A stretch of DNA of 64,000 bases from Paraconexibacter algicola. Its GTDB lineage: Bacteria > Actinomycetota > Thermoleophilia > Solirubrobacterales > Solirubrobacteraceae. Both the position numbers and the translations under genes were made by a program. The notes below the pieces were generated by a model that saw nothing but the letters and a program-made list of their open reading frames with translations, was not told the origin of the DNA and ran no database searches. Below, piece by piece: positions 17,920 through 25,965 of the stretch. Every line of letters begins with the position of its first letter. Position 1 is the first letter of the stretch. The stretch covers positions 248,001 through 312,000 of the forward strand of contig NZ_PYYB01000001.1 in NCBI RefSeq assembly GCF_003044185.1, given 5' to 3'.

Positions 17920-19448
17920 CGGCCCCCTCCGAGCAGCGAGCCGAGCAGGGACTGCAGGTCCGGCGCGGGCGTCGGCGAGGCCTGCGGGTCGCGCTTGCCG
18001 GTGAGCCCGCCGAGCAGCCCGTCGAGCGTGTCCTGGAGGGCCTTGGGCAGATCGCCGACGACCTGCGGCACGGACGGGAGCTTCGGCGTCGCGGGCGCCG
18101 TCGGCTTCCCGGTCTGGGGCGACGGCGTGGGCGTCAGCTGCGGCGTGGCGGACGGGGTCTTCGGCGCCGCGGCAGGGGTCGTGCCGGCGCGCTCGGGCGT
18201 CTCGCGCGCGGCGCGGCGCCCGGCGGTCCCAGCGCCGGCGGCGAAGTGCGCGTCGCACGCCTCGGTGGTGACGACCGCGTACAGGTTGCAGGACCCGTCG
18301 ACGATCGCGTACGCCGGCAGGATGTGCGAGACGCTGTCGTAGCGGGCCAGCGCGGCGGTCGCCCAGTAGACGAACCGCAGCACGCCCTCGACGGCGCCCT
18401 GGTCGCGCGAGCTCTCGAGGAAGGCGGCGAGCTGCGTGCCCGCGGGCCCGGCCGTCTCGGCGAGGCGCCGCAGGCGGCGGATCTGCGGCGCGGCGGGCTT
18501 CACCGCGCGCCGGCCGGCGGCCGCGGCGGTGCCGAGCTCGCGCAGCGCCGGGCGGGCGGCGGTCGAGAACGGGCTGAGCGCGCCGACGAGCCGCGTGGCC
18601 GACGGGGCGGCCGCCGTGAGCTGCCGCACGACCGGCGCGCCGTCCTCCCCGAGGCGGCGCAGCTCGCGCAGCGCGGGCCGGGCCTGCGCCAGGAAGCCGG
18701 GGAGCTCGCGCAGCGTCGACCGCAGCTCGGCGTTGCGCCGGGCGGTCGGGCGGGTCGCGGCGGCGGCACCGCTGATGAAGTCGGCGACGTCCTCGCGGCG
18801 GCCGTCGAGCTCGCCGATGACGGTGTCGGCCTCGCCGATCAGCGTGCGGATCGTCTGGCGCTCGCCGTTGACGAGCGTCAGCAGGCGCTCGGTCTCCTTG
18901 AACGCCGGGTCGGCCTGGCGGATCGCCTCGTCGAGGTCGTCGCCGCGGCCGGCGAGGCCGCCGCCCAGCGCGCTGAGCAGCAGCGCGGCGCGGGTCGTCG
19001 TGGGCTGGCGGAAGGTCGCGAGGACGAGGTCGAGGTCGACGGGCGAGCGCGTGTTCTGGAGCGGCACGGTCGGCGTGTCGCTGCCCGCGGGCACGCGCAG
19101 CTCGCCGGCGTCCGGGGTGCCCGGGGTGCACTGGACGAACTTCTCGCCGATCAGCGACTGGGGCTGCACGGTGCAGTCGGCGTCGGCCCGGAAGGGCGCG
19201 AACTTCGGGTCGACCCGCATGCTGATGCGGGCGCGGCGGTCCTTCGTGAGCGACACGTCCTCGACGCTGCCGACCTTGGCGCCGGCGATCTTCACGTCCT
19301 GGCCGGGGATGAGGAAGCCGGCGTTGCGGAAGATCGCGTCGACGCGGTAGTCCCCGCCGTCGGTCTCGCTGCCGCCCGCACCCGAGAGCACGACGCCCAG
19401 CAGGAGCGCGGCGACCGCCAGCAGCCCGATGCGCAGTCCGAGCTTCAT
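17916..19448 (-). CDS. MCE/MlaD-family protein with Pro/Thr-rich tail (second of the operon)
   Basis: 510 residues. The N-terminal helix (about 4-24) is followed by the MlaD domain (about 35-120: VKIAGAKVGSVEDVSLTKD, IGEKFVQCTPG). A helical region continues to about 370, and CNLYAVVTTEACDAHF probably supplies a disulfide. The last 100 residues are rich in Pro, Thr and Ala (TPSATPQLTPTPSPQTGKPT), typical of an unstructured wall-spanning linker. The protein ends in a Gly/Leu-rich segment. It overlaps the first gene by ATGA. The disordered tail distinguishes it from the other five and may position the complex in the envelope. Confidence 0.92.
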   Translation of the reverse strand: MKLGLRIGLLAVAALLLGVVLSGAGGSETDGGDYRVDAIFRNAGFLIPGQDVKIAGAKVGSVEDVSLTKDRRARISMRVDPKFAPFRADADCTVQPQSLIGEKFVQCTPGTPDAGELRVPAGSDTPTVPLQNTRSPVDLDLVLATFRQPTTTRAALLLSALGGGLAGRGDDLDEAIRQADPAFKETERLLTLVNGERQTIRTLIGEADTVIGELDGRREDVADFISGAAAATRPTARRNAELRSTLRELPGFLAQARPALRELRRLGEDGAPVVRQLTAAAPSATRLVGALSPFSTAARPALRELGTAAAAGRRAVKPAAPQIRRLRRLAETAGPAGTQLAAFLESSRDQGAVEGVLRFVYWATAALARYDSVSHILPAYAIVDGSCNLYAVVTTEACDAHFAAGAGTAGRRAARETPERAGTTPAAAPKTPSATPQLTPTPSPQTGKPTAPATPKLPSVPQVVGDLPKALQDTLDGLLGGLTGKRDPQASPTPAPDLQSLLGSLLGGGR

Positions 19449-20743
19449 GGCGCGTTCCCCGGGTCGCAGGGGAAGCCGGGCGTCGGCGTGTTGTTCGGCG
19501 AGCTCGTGACCTGCCGGTAGGCGCCGCCGGCGCAGCGCGACGTGCGCCCGTTCTTGAACGGCAGCGGCAGGCCCTTGGTGAGCCCGGAGAGGGCACCGGT
19601 GAGCGACAGCTGCGAGGCGACGGGCGTGATCCGCGCGTACGGGCCGTTGGCGTCGTAGGAGTTGACCTGCTGACCGCCGAAGCCGGTGACGACGCCGTGG
19701 TAGACGTCCGGCAGGTACGGCAGGACGCCCTGGACGATCGGGTCGGCGTCGGCGAGGGCGGTGCGCGTCGCGGTGAACGACGCGAGCGCCGTGTCGCGCA
19801 GCGCGGGCATCCGCCGCAGGACCGCGCCAAGGTCGGGCAGCAGGCCGCGCAGCGAGGCGATCGCCGGGCCGGACCGGTCGAGCACGGGCTGCAGGTCGCG
19901 GACCAGTCCGGCGGCGCGCGGGGCGACGGGCCGCAGCTCGCGGGCGGCCGGCCGCAGCGCGGTGAAGGTGCGGTCGAGGTCGTTCAGCGCGCCGGTCGCG
20001 TCGGCCAGCGTCCCGGGCGCGCGGCGCAGGACGCCCTCGAGCGACTGCTGCTCGTCCGCGAGCGTGCGGGCGGTGGTGGCGGCGCCGGCGAGGCCGCGGT
20101 CGAGGTCCGCGTCGCGGGAGGCGACGGCGGCGACGACGGAGGCGGTGCGGACGAGGAAGCCGCGCAGCGCGGTGTTGTCGCGGCCCAGGTCGCGGCTGAG
20201 CAGGTCGAGCTGGGAGAGCGCCGGGTTCAGGGCGACGAGGCCGCGGTTGGCCTCGGCGGCGGCGCCCTCGTAGATCGCGGCCTGGTTGCGCAGCAGGTCC
20301 TGCGCGGCGTTGCGGGTCTGGGCGTCGAGGGTCGCGAGGAGGCTGTCGATCTCGACGACGGAGTTCGTGCGCGCGGTGGCGAGCGTGCCGCCGTCGGCGA
20401 TCTCGGGCGCGTTGTTGGGCCCTGGGTGGAGCTGGATGAACCGGTTGGCGACGCTCGAGAGCGAGGCGACGCGGATCTCCGCGCGGGTGCCCTCGTGCAG
20501 CGGCGTGAGGTCCTCGTCGGTGATGCGGACCTTCACCTCGGCCGCGTTGTCGTCGGCGAGCACGATGTCGTCGACGGTGCCGACCGGCAGGCCACCGACC
20601 TTCACCTCGTTGCCCTTGACGAGCTGGGAGGCGTTGTCGAACCGGAGGGTGAGACGGTACTCGTCACCGCCGCGCGTGAGCACGAGAGCGGCGGCCGCGA
20701 TCGCGACCACCAGCGCTGCCACAGCGACGATCCTCCCCTGCAC
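19445..20743 (-). CDS. MCE/MlaD-family protein (first of the operon)
   Basis: 432 residues starting with GTG. A short N-terminal anchor (about 4-23, IVAVAALVVAIAAAALVLT) is followed by the MlaD domain at about 28-110 (VKVGGLPVGTVDDIVLADD, VANRFIQLHPG). A long helical region follows, and then a C-terminal segment (YLPDVYHGVVTGFGGQQVN) with two cysteines. It heads the six-gene operon. In mycobacterial and rhodococcal mce loci the genes upstream of the first MCE gene encode two YrbE permeases; here the upstream DNA instead carries a divergent small coiled-coil gene. Confidence 0.92.
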   Translation of the reverse strand: MQGRIVAVAALVVAIAAAALVLTRGGDEYRLTLRFDNASQLVKGNEVKVGGLPVGTVDDIVLADDNAAEVKVRITDEDLTPLHEGTRAEIRVASLSSVANRFIQLHPGPNNAPEIADGGTLATARTNSVVEIDSLLATLDAQTRNAAQDLLRNQAAIYEGAAAEANRGLVALNPALSQLDLLSRDLGRDNTALRGFLVRTASVVAAVASRDADLDRGLAGAATTARTLADEQQSLEGVLRRAPGTLADATGALNDLDRTFTALRPAARELRPVAPRAAGLVRDLQPVLDRSGPAIASLRGLLPDLGAVLRRMPALRDTALASFTATRTALADADPIVQGVLPYLPDVYHGVVTGFGGQQVNSYDANGPYARITPVASQLSLTGALSGLTKGLPLPFKNGRTSRCAGGAYRQVTSSPNNTPTPGFPCDPGNAP

Positions 20744-20973
20744 CGTTCGTGGTTCTCCCTCTGATCGCGGATTCCGTCACACCGGAATTCCGCATGAACA
20801 ACACCCTTTCGGAAACGTATCTCATCGTTCGCGCAAGACCGCCGGTTGCCTGCGCGTCGGCGCTCGTCGGCCCCGGTTCCGGCGCACGCGCGCCCGCGCG
20901 GGCGTGTGACCTCGGCCGGTCTGCGGCGTACTCCAGAGGCCGTCCCGCTGCACCCGACCTCCCAGGAGACACC
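20744..20973. promoter_or_regulatory. Divergent promoter region of the MCE operon with an inverted repeat
   Basis: The 230 bases between the first MCE gene (minus strand) and the small coiled-coil gene (plus strand) contain no gene. At 20771-20788 lies a perfect inverted repeat, ATTCCG-N6-CGGAAT, overlapping the palindrome GGAATTCC (20784-20791). It is placed about 30 bases upstream of the MCE GTG, so it could be an operator for that operon. The CGGAC-N5-GTCCG operator used by the catabolic genes further along is not present here. No regulator gene is adjacent. Confidence 0.4.
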
Positions 20974-21324
20974 GTGCCCGACCTCAGCAAGACCGCCCAG
21001 CAGACGCTCGGCGGGGTCACCAAGGACCTGATCGAGAACCCGCTGGTCACCGGGGCGATCACGCAGATCCTCAGTGCGCGCGAGAAGGCCGTCGCGGCCC
21101 AGGAGGTCGCGATGAGCGGCCTGAACATCCCCTCCGCCGCCGACATCGAGCGCCTGACCCGGCGTCTGCGGTCCGTCTCCCAGCGCCTCGAGGGCATCGA
21201 GGACCAGCTCGACGGCGTCGCGCAGAGCCGGTCGACCAAGCGCATCGAGGACCGTCTCGAGGCGATCGAGGCGCAGCTCGCCGAGATCACCGCCGCGCTC
21301 GGCGCGGCGACCGCGAAGTCCTGA
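20974..21324 (+). CDS. Small coiled-coil protein (phasin-like in character)
   Basis: 116-residue, highly charged, all-helical protein with no membrane segment or cysteine. Residues about 25-65 are helical (AREKAVAAQEVAMSGLNIP). Residues 60-110 form a heptad-rich coiled coil ending in two near-repeats, RLEGIEDQLDGV and RLEAIEAQLAEI. The general character resembles phasins and other surface-adsorbing helical proteins, but I do not recognise a named family. GTG 20974 has a clear AGGAG at 20964-20968. It is transcribed away from the MCE operon and ends at paired hairpins before the convergent GMC gene. Confidence 0.75.
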   Translation: MPDLSKTAQQTLGGVTKDLIENPLVTGAITQILSAREKAVAAQEVAMSGLNIPSAADIERLTRRLRSVSQRLEGIEDQLDGVAQSRSTKRIEDRLEAIEAQLAEITAALGAATAKS

Positions 21325-21343
21325 CGTCCCGCCGCCCGGTCAG

Positions 21344-21399
21344 CCGACGTCCGCCACCGTGACGTCGGCCTCGACCGGGCGCGTCGCCGCGCCCGGTCG
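21344..21399. terminator. Two consecutive perfect hairpins between convergent genes
   Basis: Two stems lie between the coiled-coil gene and the convergent GMC oxidoreductase gene. The first is CCGACGTC-N9-GACGTCGG (21344-21368). The second is CGACCGGGCGCG-N4-CGCGCCCGGTCG (21372-21399), a perfect 12-bp stem with a 4-base loop. Neither has a T-run, but both read the same from each strand and sit 12-20 bases past the stops, so they are good candidates for a bidirectional terminator. Confidence 0.6.
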
Positions 21400-21412
21400 G
21401 CGACGCCGCGGC

Positions 21413-22972
21413 TCAGGCCGGGACGGCGGCGTCCTCGCGCACGAGGTCCGCGGCCTTCTCGGCGATCATGATCACCGGCGCGTTGGTGTTCCCGCGCACG
21501 ATCGTCGGCATCACCGACGCGTCGGCGACGCGCAGGCCGTCGATCCCGTGGACCTTCAGGCGCGAGTCGACGACCGGCCCGATCGCCGCGGTCGACGTCG
21601 GGTGGTAGATCGTCATCGTGTTCTCGCGGATGAACGCCCAGAGCTCCTCGTCGGTCGCGTCCTTGGCGGGCGCGACGAACCGGCCGGTGATGATCTCCTG
21701 CATCGCGGGCTGCTCGGCGATCTCCAGACCCAGCCGCACGCCGGCGAGGATCGTCTGGCGGTCCTCCTCGGTCGTGAGGTAGTTGTGGATGATCCGCGGC
21801 TTGGAGTACGGGCTCGCGGAACGCAGCGTCACCGAGCCGCGACTGGTCGGCTTGACGACCCCGGGACCGAACGCGACACCGTGCTCGGTCGCGACGCCGA
21901 GGCCCTCTTCGAAGAAGAACACCGGCGCGCAGTGGAACTGGCAGTCGGGCCCGTCCAGGCCGGGCCGCGTCCGGATGAACGCGCCCGCCTCGGCGATGTT
22001 CGAGGTCAGCGGCCCCTCGCCGTCGACGCTCATCCGCTCGACGTTCTCGTCGGTCATCGCGGTCAGCAGCGACTCGACGTCGGTCTTGTAGTTCATGAGC
22101 GTCATGCAGTGGTCCTGCAGGCCCTGCCCGACCGGCAGGTCCTTCACGACCTCCAGCCCGAGCGCCTCGAGGTGCTCGCGCGGGCCGATGCCCGACAGCA
22201 TCAGGATCTGCGGGGTCTGGTACGCCCCGGCGGTGAGGATGACCTCGCGCTCGGCGAGGATCTCGAAGTGGTCGGGGTGGTCGACGTGCACGCCCTTGCA
22301 GCGGCCCTGCTCGATGATCAGGTCGGTCACCATCGCGTCGGTGATGACGGTCAGGTTCTCGCGGCCCTCCGCCTGCCGCAGGAACGTCGCGGAGGTGCTC
22401 GCGCGCATCCCGTCCTGCTGGGTCGTCTGGTAGCGGCCCACGCCCTCCTGGCGGGCGCCGTTGAAGTCGGGGTTCTCCTCGTGGCCGGCCTGCTTGGCCG
22501 CCTCGACGAAGGCGGTGGCGAGCGGGTGCATCGAGCGGCTCTCGCGCACCGGGAGCGGGCCTCCGGCGCCGTGGTAGAGGTCCTCGCCGCGCTCGTTGTC
22601 CTCGGAGCGCCTGAAGTAGTCCAGGACGTCGTCGTAGCCCCAGCCCTCGGCGCCCATCGCCGCCCACTCGTCGTAGTCGGCGCGGTTGCCGCGGATGTAG
22701 ACCATGGCGTTCATGGAGCTGCAGCCGCCGAGCATCTTCGCGCGCGGCAGGTAGCAGCGGCGGTTGTTCAGCGCCGGCTCCGGGTCCGTCGACATGTCCC
22801 AGTCGCGGCGGCCCTTGAACAGCGCGCCGAACGCGGCCGGGATCTGCACCTCCATGTCCTGGTCGTCGCCGCCCGCCTCCAGCAGCGCGACCTTCACGGA
22901 CGGGTCCTCGGTCAGGCGCGCGGCGAGCACGCAGCCCGCGGATCCGGCGCCGACGATCACGTAGTCGAACAT
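21413..22972 (-). CDS. GMC-family FAD oxidoreductase (choline dehydrogenase-like)
   Basis: 519-residue flavoprotein that oxidises an alcohol. The N-terminal FAD-binding motif VIVGAGSAGCVLAARL and ALLEAGG are followed by the GMC signature region RAKMLGGCSSMNAMVYIRGN and the second signature GAYQTPQILMLSGIGP. Near the C terminus are the catalytic His in TIYHPTSTAAIG and Asn in RGNTNAPV. ATG 22972 is chosen because it follows GGAGAG and begins at the first FAD strand. The substrate could be choline, a long-chain alcohol or a sugar alcohol; no betaine genes are nearby. It is a single-gene unit. Confidence 0.92.
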   Translation of the reverse strand: MFDYVIVGAGSAGCVLAARLTEDPSVKVALLEAGGDDQDMEVQIPAAFGALFKGRRDWDMSTDPEPALNNRRCYLPRAKMLGGCSSMNAMVYIRGNRADYDEWAAMGAEGWGYDDVLDYFRRSEDNERGEDLYHGAGGPLPVRESRSMHPLATAFVEAAKQAGHEENPDFNGARQEGVGRYQTTQQDGMRASTSATFLRQAEGRENLTVITDAMVTDLIIEQGRCKGVHVDHPDHFEILAEREVILTAGAYQTPQILMLSGIGPREHLEALGLEVVKDLPVGQGLQDHCMTLMNYKTDVESLLTAMTDENVERMSVDGEGPLTSNIAEAGAFIRTRPGLDGPDCQFHCAPVFFFEEGLGVATEHGVAFGPGVVKPTSRGSVTLRSASPYSKPRIIHNYLTTEEDRQTILAGVRLGLEIAEQPAMQEIITGRFVAPAKDATDEELWAFIRENTMTIYHPTSTAAIGPVVDSRLKVHGIDGLRVADASVMPTIVRGNTNAPVIMIAEKAADLVREDAAVPA

Positions 22973-23072
22973 CTCTCTCCTCTGGGTTGACCCTCGCGGC
23001 CGACCGTACCCCAGGCGCGGGCACCGGATCCTGGGGGTTCCGCACAACCTGGCGCGCCGGGCGTCTGGGGTT

Positions 23073-24182
23073 CTACGGGAGGAGCTGCACCTCGGCCCGG
23101 CCGTGACGGTGACCGTTGACCTGCAGCTCGACCACGTGCGGGCCGGGGTGGTGCCGTCGGGTCGTCCGCTGCGCGAACGACCGGCGGGCCGTGAGCGTCG
23201 CGGTCTCCCCCGGGGCCAGCGTGCGGGTCGCGAGCTTGAAGACCTTCGGCGCGGTCGCGCCCGACGCCTTGACGTAGTGGACGACGTAGTCGATCGCGAG
23301 CGCGACCGGTGCGTCGCCGGCGTGGGCGAGCGTGCAGGTGAGCGTGAGCTCCTCGCCGATCCGCAGCGCCGTGCGGTCCGGGACGGGCCCGGTGATCGTC
23401 AGGCCGGGCGGCGGCGGGCCGAAGCCCTGCAGCGCGAGTGCCCGCGGATCGCCGGCCTTGACGGCGGTCCGCAGGGCGTGGCGGACGAGCCGCGCGGTCG
23501 GCACGTCGCCCGGTGCTCCGGCCAGCCACCGTCCGGCGACGGCGATGGCGAGGTCCGCGTCGATGCGCGACAGGTCGTTGAGGTGGTTGGCGACCGAGCG
23601 GCGCACGTACTCGGCGGGGTCGCGGTGCAGCGCGTCGAGCAGCCCGACGGTGGCGTCGGGCCGCGCCCGCAGCGCCGGGACGCGGACCGCCCACGGCAGG
23701 TTCGGCCGGGTGCCCTCGCTGACGAGGCGGCGGACGTGCTCGTCGGGGTCGTCGGTCCAGCCCGCGAGGTGCGCGAGCGTGCGGTCGGGGTCGCGCAGCA
23801 GGAAGCGGCGGATCGCCGCCTCGGCGGTCAGGCGCGGGGTGAGCGCACGCAGGAGCTCGAGCCCGGCGACGAGATCGCGGTCGTCCGGGGCCTCGAGCGC
23901 GCGGACCGCCGCCGCGTCGGCGACCGCCCAGATCATCCAGCCGCGGAAGCGGTCGTCGGCGAGCGCGGCCCGCAGGACGGCGTCGAACGCGGCGAAGTCC
24001 GCGGGCAGGCCGGCGAGCGTCGCGTCGCGGATCGCGGCCGAGCGCTCTCCGAGCGCCTGCCCGTCGAGCGCCCCCGCGACGGCCGCGAGCTCGTCCAGCG
24101 GGCGGTCGGGAGCCACCCCGTGCAGCACGTCGCGCAGGGTCTCGACGACCTCGCGACCGAGCAGCTCGTCCGCGAACGGCAC
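23073..24182 (-). CDS. DNA alkylation repair protein, AlkC-like (HEAT repeats + Ig-like tail)
   Basis: 369 residues. The first about 265 are helical repeats of the AlkC/AlkD glycosylase superfamily, including FRGWMIWAVADAAAVRAL, HLAGWTDDPDEHVRRLVSEG and RDPAEYVRRSVANHLNDLSR. The VRRSVANHLND helix is the most conserved stretch in this superfamily. Residues about 275-369 form a beta-rich Ig-like domain (LTLTCTLAHAGDAPVALAID), which favours AlkC over AlkD. AlkC removes 3-methyl-type alkylated bases. GTG 24182 follows the stop of the upstream haem monooxygenase gene after 4 bases, so the two are co-transcribed. Confidence 0.85.
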   Translation of the reverse strand: MPFADELLGREVVETLRDVLHGVAPDRPLDELAAVAGALDGQALGERSAAIRDATLAGLPADFAAFDAVLRAALADDRFRGWMIWAVADAAAVRALEAPDDRDLVAGLELLRALTPRLTAEAAIRRFLLRDPDRTLAHLAGWTDDPDEHVRRLVSEGTRPNLPWAVRVPALRARPDATVGLLDALHRDPAEYVRRSVANHLNDLSRIDADLAIAVAGRWLAGAPGDVPTARLVRHALRTAVKAGDPRALALQGFGPPPPGLTITGPVPDRTALRIGEELTLTCTLAHAGDAPVALAIDYVVHYVKASGATAPKVFKLATRTLAPGETATLTARRSFAQRTTRRHHPGPHVVELQVNGHRHGRAEVQLLP

Positions 24183-24186
24183 CGCG

Positions 24187-24492
24187 TCAGTCCTTGGACT
24201 CCAGGACGTCGAACGACCAGATCTCGCTGTTCGTGCCGACCGGACCGTCGCTGCGGTGCTGGGCGTGCCCGGCCGCGAAGTCGGGCGAGGCGACCCAGGC
24301 GCGGAAGTCCTCCTCACTGCGCCACTTCGTGATCACGAGGCAGACGTCGCGGTCGTCGTTGGGCCGCAGCAGGTCGAAGGACTCGAACCCCTCCGCCTCC
24401 TCGACCCTGCCCGCGCGGGTCGCGAACCGCCGCTCGAACTCGTCGAACCGCTCCCGCGGAACGGTGATCGCGTTGATCTTCACGATGCTCAT
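24187..24492 (-). CDS. MhuD/IsdG-like haem-degrading monooxygenase (ABM fold)
   Basis: 101-residue antibiotic-biosynthesis-monooxygenase-fold protein. It aligns by eye with mycobacterial MhuD: VKINAITVP at the N terminus (conserved Asn), RFATRAGRVEEAEGFESF, then LLRP, ITKWRSEEDFRAW (conserved Trp) and GHAQHRS, where MhuD has its haem-ligand His. It probably breaks down haem to release iron, although ABM proteins are diverse and other small quinone or lipid substrates are possible. It is the first gene of a pair with the AlkC-like gene. Confidence 0.8.
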   Translation of the reverse strand: MSIVKINAITVPRERFDEFERRFATRAGRVEEAEGFESFDLLRPNDDRDVCLVITKWRSEEDFRAWVASPDFAAGHAQHRSDGPVGTNSEIWSFDVLESKD

Positions 24493-24985
24493 GCCGGGGA
24501 TCCTGTCAGCCCGCGGTGGCCGGGCCGCGGGTCACCGGCCGACGACGTGCGACGGGCCCCGTCTGCGGAGCTCGATCGCGTCGATCGTGCCGGAGCGGAG
24601 TGCCTCGACGGCCTCCGGAAGACCACGAGCCGGGTCGTGTCGTCGTCGGCGGCGCATTGTGCCGCTGCGTCTGGGTCGAGCGGGCCGGGTTCGCGTCGGC
24701 GGACAGCGACCGTCGCTTCGCGCGAACCCGCGCAGCCCTCGTCAATCAGCGGTCGAGTCCGACGCTGACGGGGATGACCGGCGCGGCCCTCATCGTTCTG
24801 CGTGGCCGCACGGCGGGCTGGCGGATCTCGCGCATTGCGATAGCGGCGGGGAAAGGCTTCCGCGGAAGCCTCGTCGGCCGAATTGGGTGAACGAAAGCCC
24901 ATGTGCGGTCATCGCCCCACCCAGTTCGCGCACTCGGATCCGCGTGCGAGCGGGAGCGCCTGGACGCAGTCGGTACCTTCGCGGT
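24493..24985. other. 493-base stretch without a convincing gene
   Basis: Between the haem monooxygenase and the HNH gene. Open frames here have poor codon use, many Arg/Ser/Cys and no recognisable domain, so I see no gene. The only structured element is a diverged copy (minus orientation) of the palindromic repeat also found at 38-39 kb, at about 24874-24929. This stretch begins a lower-density accessory region that continues to about 29.1 kb. Confidence 0.5.
24874..24929 (-). repeat. Diverged copy of a palindromic intergenic repeat
   Basis: Read on the minus strand, this segment keeps the ends and centre of the repeat copies at 38.2, 39.0 and 39.2 kb: CGAACTGGGTG at one end, GGGCTTTCG in the middle, and TTCACCCA then CGGCC at the other end. 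The outer arms pair with each other, as in the other copies. It lies in a non-coding stretch. Confidence 0.5.
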
Positions 24986-25348
24986 GTGACGCCCGACTCG
25001 TCGAGAAACCGAGCCGATCTGCGACGAGATTCGGCGCTTCAGCGTCGCTTCCGGGTGCGTCTGATCGAAGAGCGTGGGCACCGTTGCGAGCAGTGCGGCA
25101 ACGCCGAGAAAGTCGAGGCGCATCATCGCGTGCCGCTGAACCAAGGCGGTACGTGGGACTTGGAGAACGGCCAGCTCCTCTGCCCTGAGTGCCATAAGTC
25201 GACCCGGTCGTTTGCTTGGAAGATTCAGCGCGGGGACGGCACGCCCACGCGGGATGTTCTGTTCGAGGCCATTGCTCAGCTCGTGGAGTACGGCGGTTTG
25301 ACCGAAAGCGAGGCGACGGACGCGCGCAATCGCCTTCGGAACTACTAG
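24986..25348 (+). CDS. HNH endonuclease
   Basis: 120-residue nuclease of the HNH/His-Me finger superfamily. The zinc-knuckle and active site read CEQCGNAEKVEAHHRVPLNQ, followed by WDLENGQLLCPECH: two CxxC pairs, the catalytic HH and the Asn in LENGQLLC. A basic N-terminal segment (about 1-30, RRDSALQRRFRVRLIEER) precedes it. Stand-alone HNH proteins of this size occur in phages, mobile elements and restriction systems; no methylase or terminase is adjacent. GTG 24986 has TACCTT 6 nt upstream, fitting the leaderless pattern. Confidence 0.87.
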   Translation: MTPDSSRNRADLRRDSALQRRFRVRLIEERGHRCEQCGNAEKVEAHHRVPLNQGGTWDLENGQLLCPECHKSTRSFAWKIQRGDGTPTRDVLFEAIAQLVEYGGLTESEATDARNRLRNY

Positions 25349-25524
25349 ATCCGGGGACAGTCTTTCCCGCGAGGACCGCTGCGGGAGCCCGGGCAGGTGC
25401 TTCGAGCCGCGCAACGCGTCGGGGTCTGGCATGCGGAACGCCGGTCCAGGGGCAAACTGGGTTGCTCGGTCGGAGGCTGTGCTTCGATTTCGCTCTGGCG
25501 AGCTCGCCGTCGTAGAGTCGGCCC

Positions 25525-25872
25525 GTGCCGGAGTCCACTGAGCCGATTGGTGCGCCGCGGCTTCGTGTCACGGAGAAGCGGGAGTACCAAGGCCCTGTCG
25601 GTTGGTCGCTCCCGCAGCGAGCGCGCGAGTTGGCGGTCGTGCTCTTCGTCGAGTTGGTCGACGTGAAGGTCTCCGTGCGTCCTGCGGGACGGCTAGAGCG
25701 CGTCACCGTGGAGGTCTGCGGCGACTGGAAGAAGGTCAACCGTTTCTGGCGGCGTCTGGACGAGGTCGCCGACGCCGGCGGGCAGACGGACGGCGCCGGC
25801 CGTGCCACGGTGCGCGCTGGCGGGCGGTGGTCGCTGCGAGCGCTTCTCGATTCGATCCTCTCCGGCAGCTAG
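25525..25872 (+). CDS. Hypothetical protein, 115 aa
   Basis: Small mixed alpha/beta protein with no recognised domain, signal peptide or membrane helix. A beta-rich centre (VVLFVELVDVKVSVRPAGR then RVTVEVCGDWKKVNRFWR) precedes a Gly-rich turn and a C-terminal helix. GTG 25525 is supported by TAGAGT 6 nt upstream. Codon use is acceptable for this genome, and no better frame overlaps it. It lies in the accessory stretch after the HNH gene. Function unknown. Confidence 0.5.
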   Translation: MPESTEPIGAPRLRVTEKREYQGPVGWSLPQRARELAVVLFVELVDVKVSVRPAGRLERVTVEVCGDWKKVNRFWRRLDEVADAGGQTDGAGRATVRAGGRWSLRALLDSILSGS

Positions 25873-25965
25873 CCGCTGCCCACTCCGCACTCACAGCGGG
25901 GGTCACGCGAAAGAGCACTAGCGAATTCGCGTGATTGCAGCGGCGGGGTTCCCCCGGTGGCTCCG

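Noticed and set aside
24746-25432. 228-residue minus-strand frame over the HNH gene
   Set aside because: Antisense to a clear HNH domain. Low-complexity Arg/Pro/Ser content.
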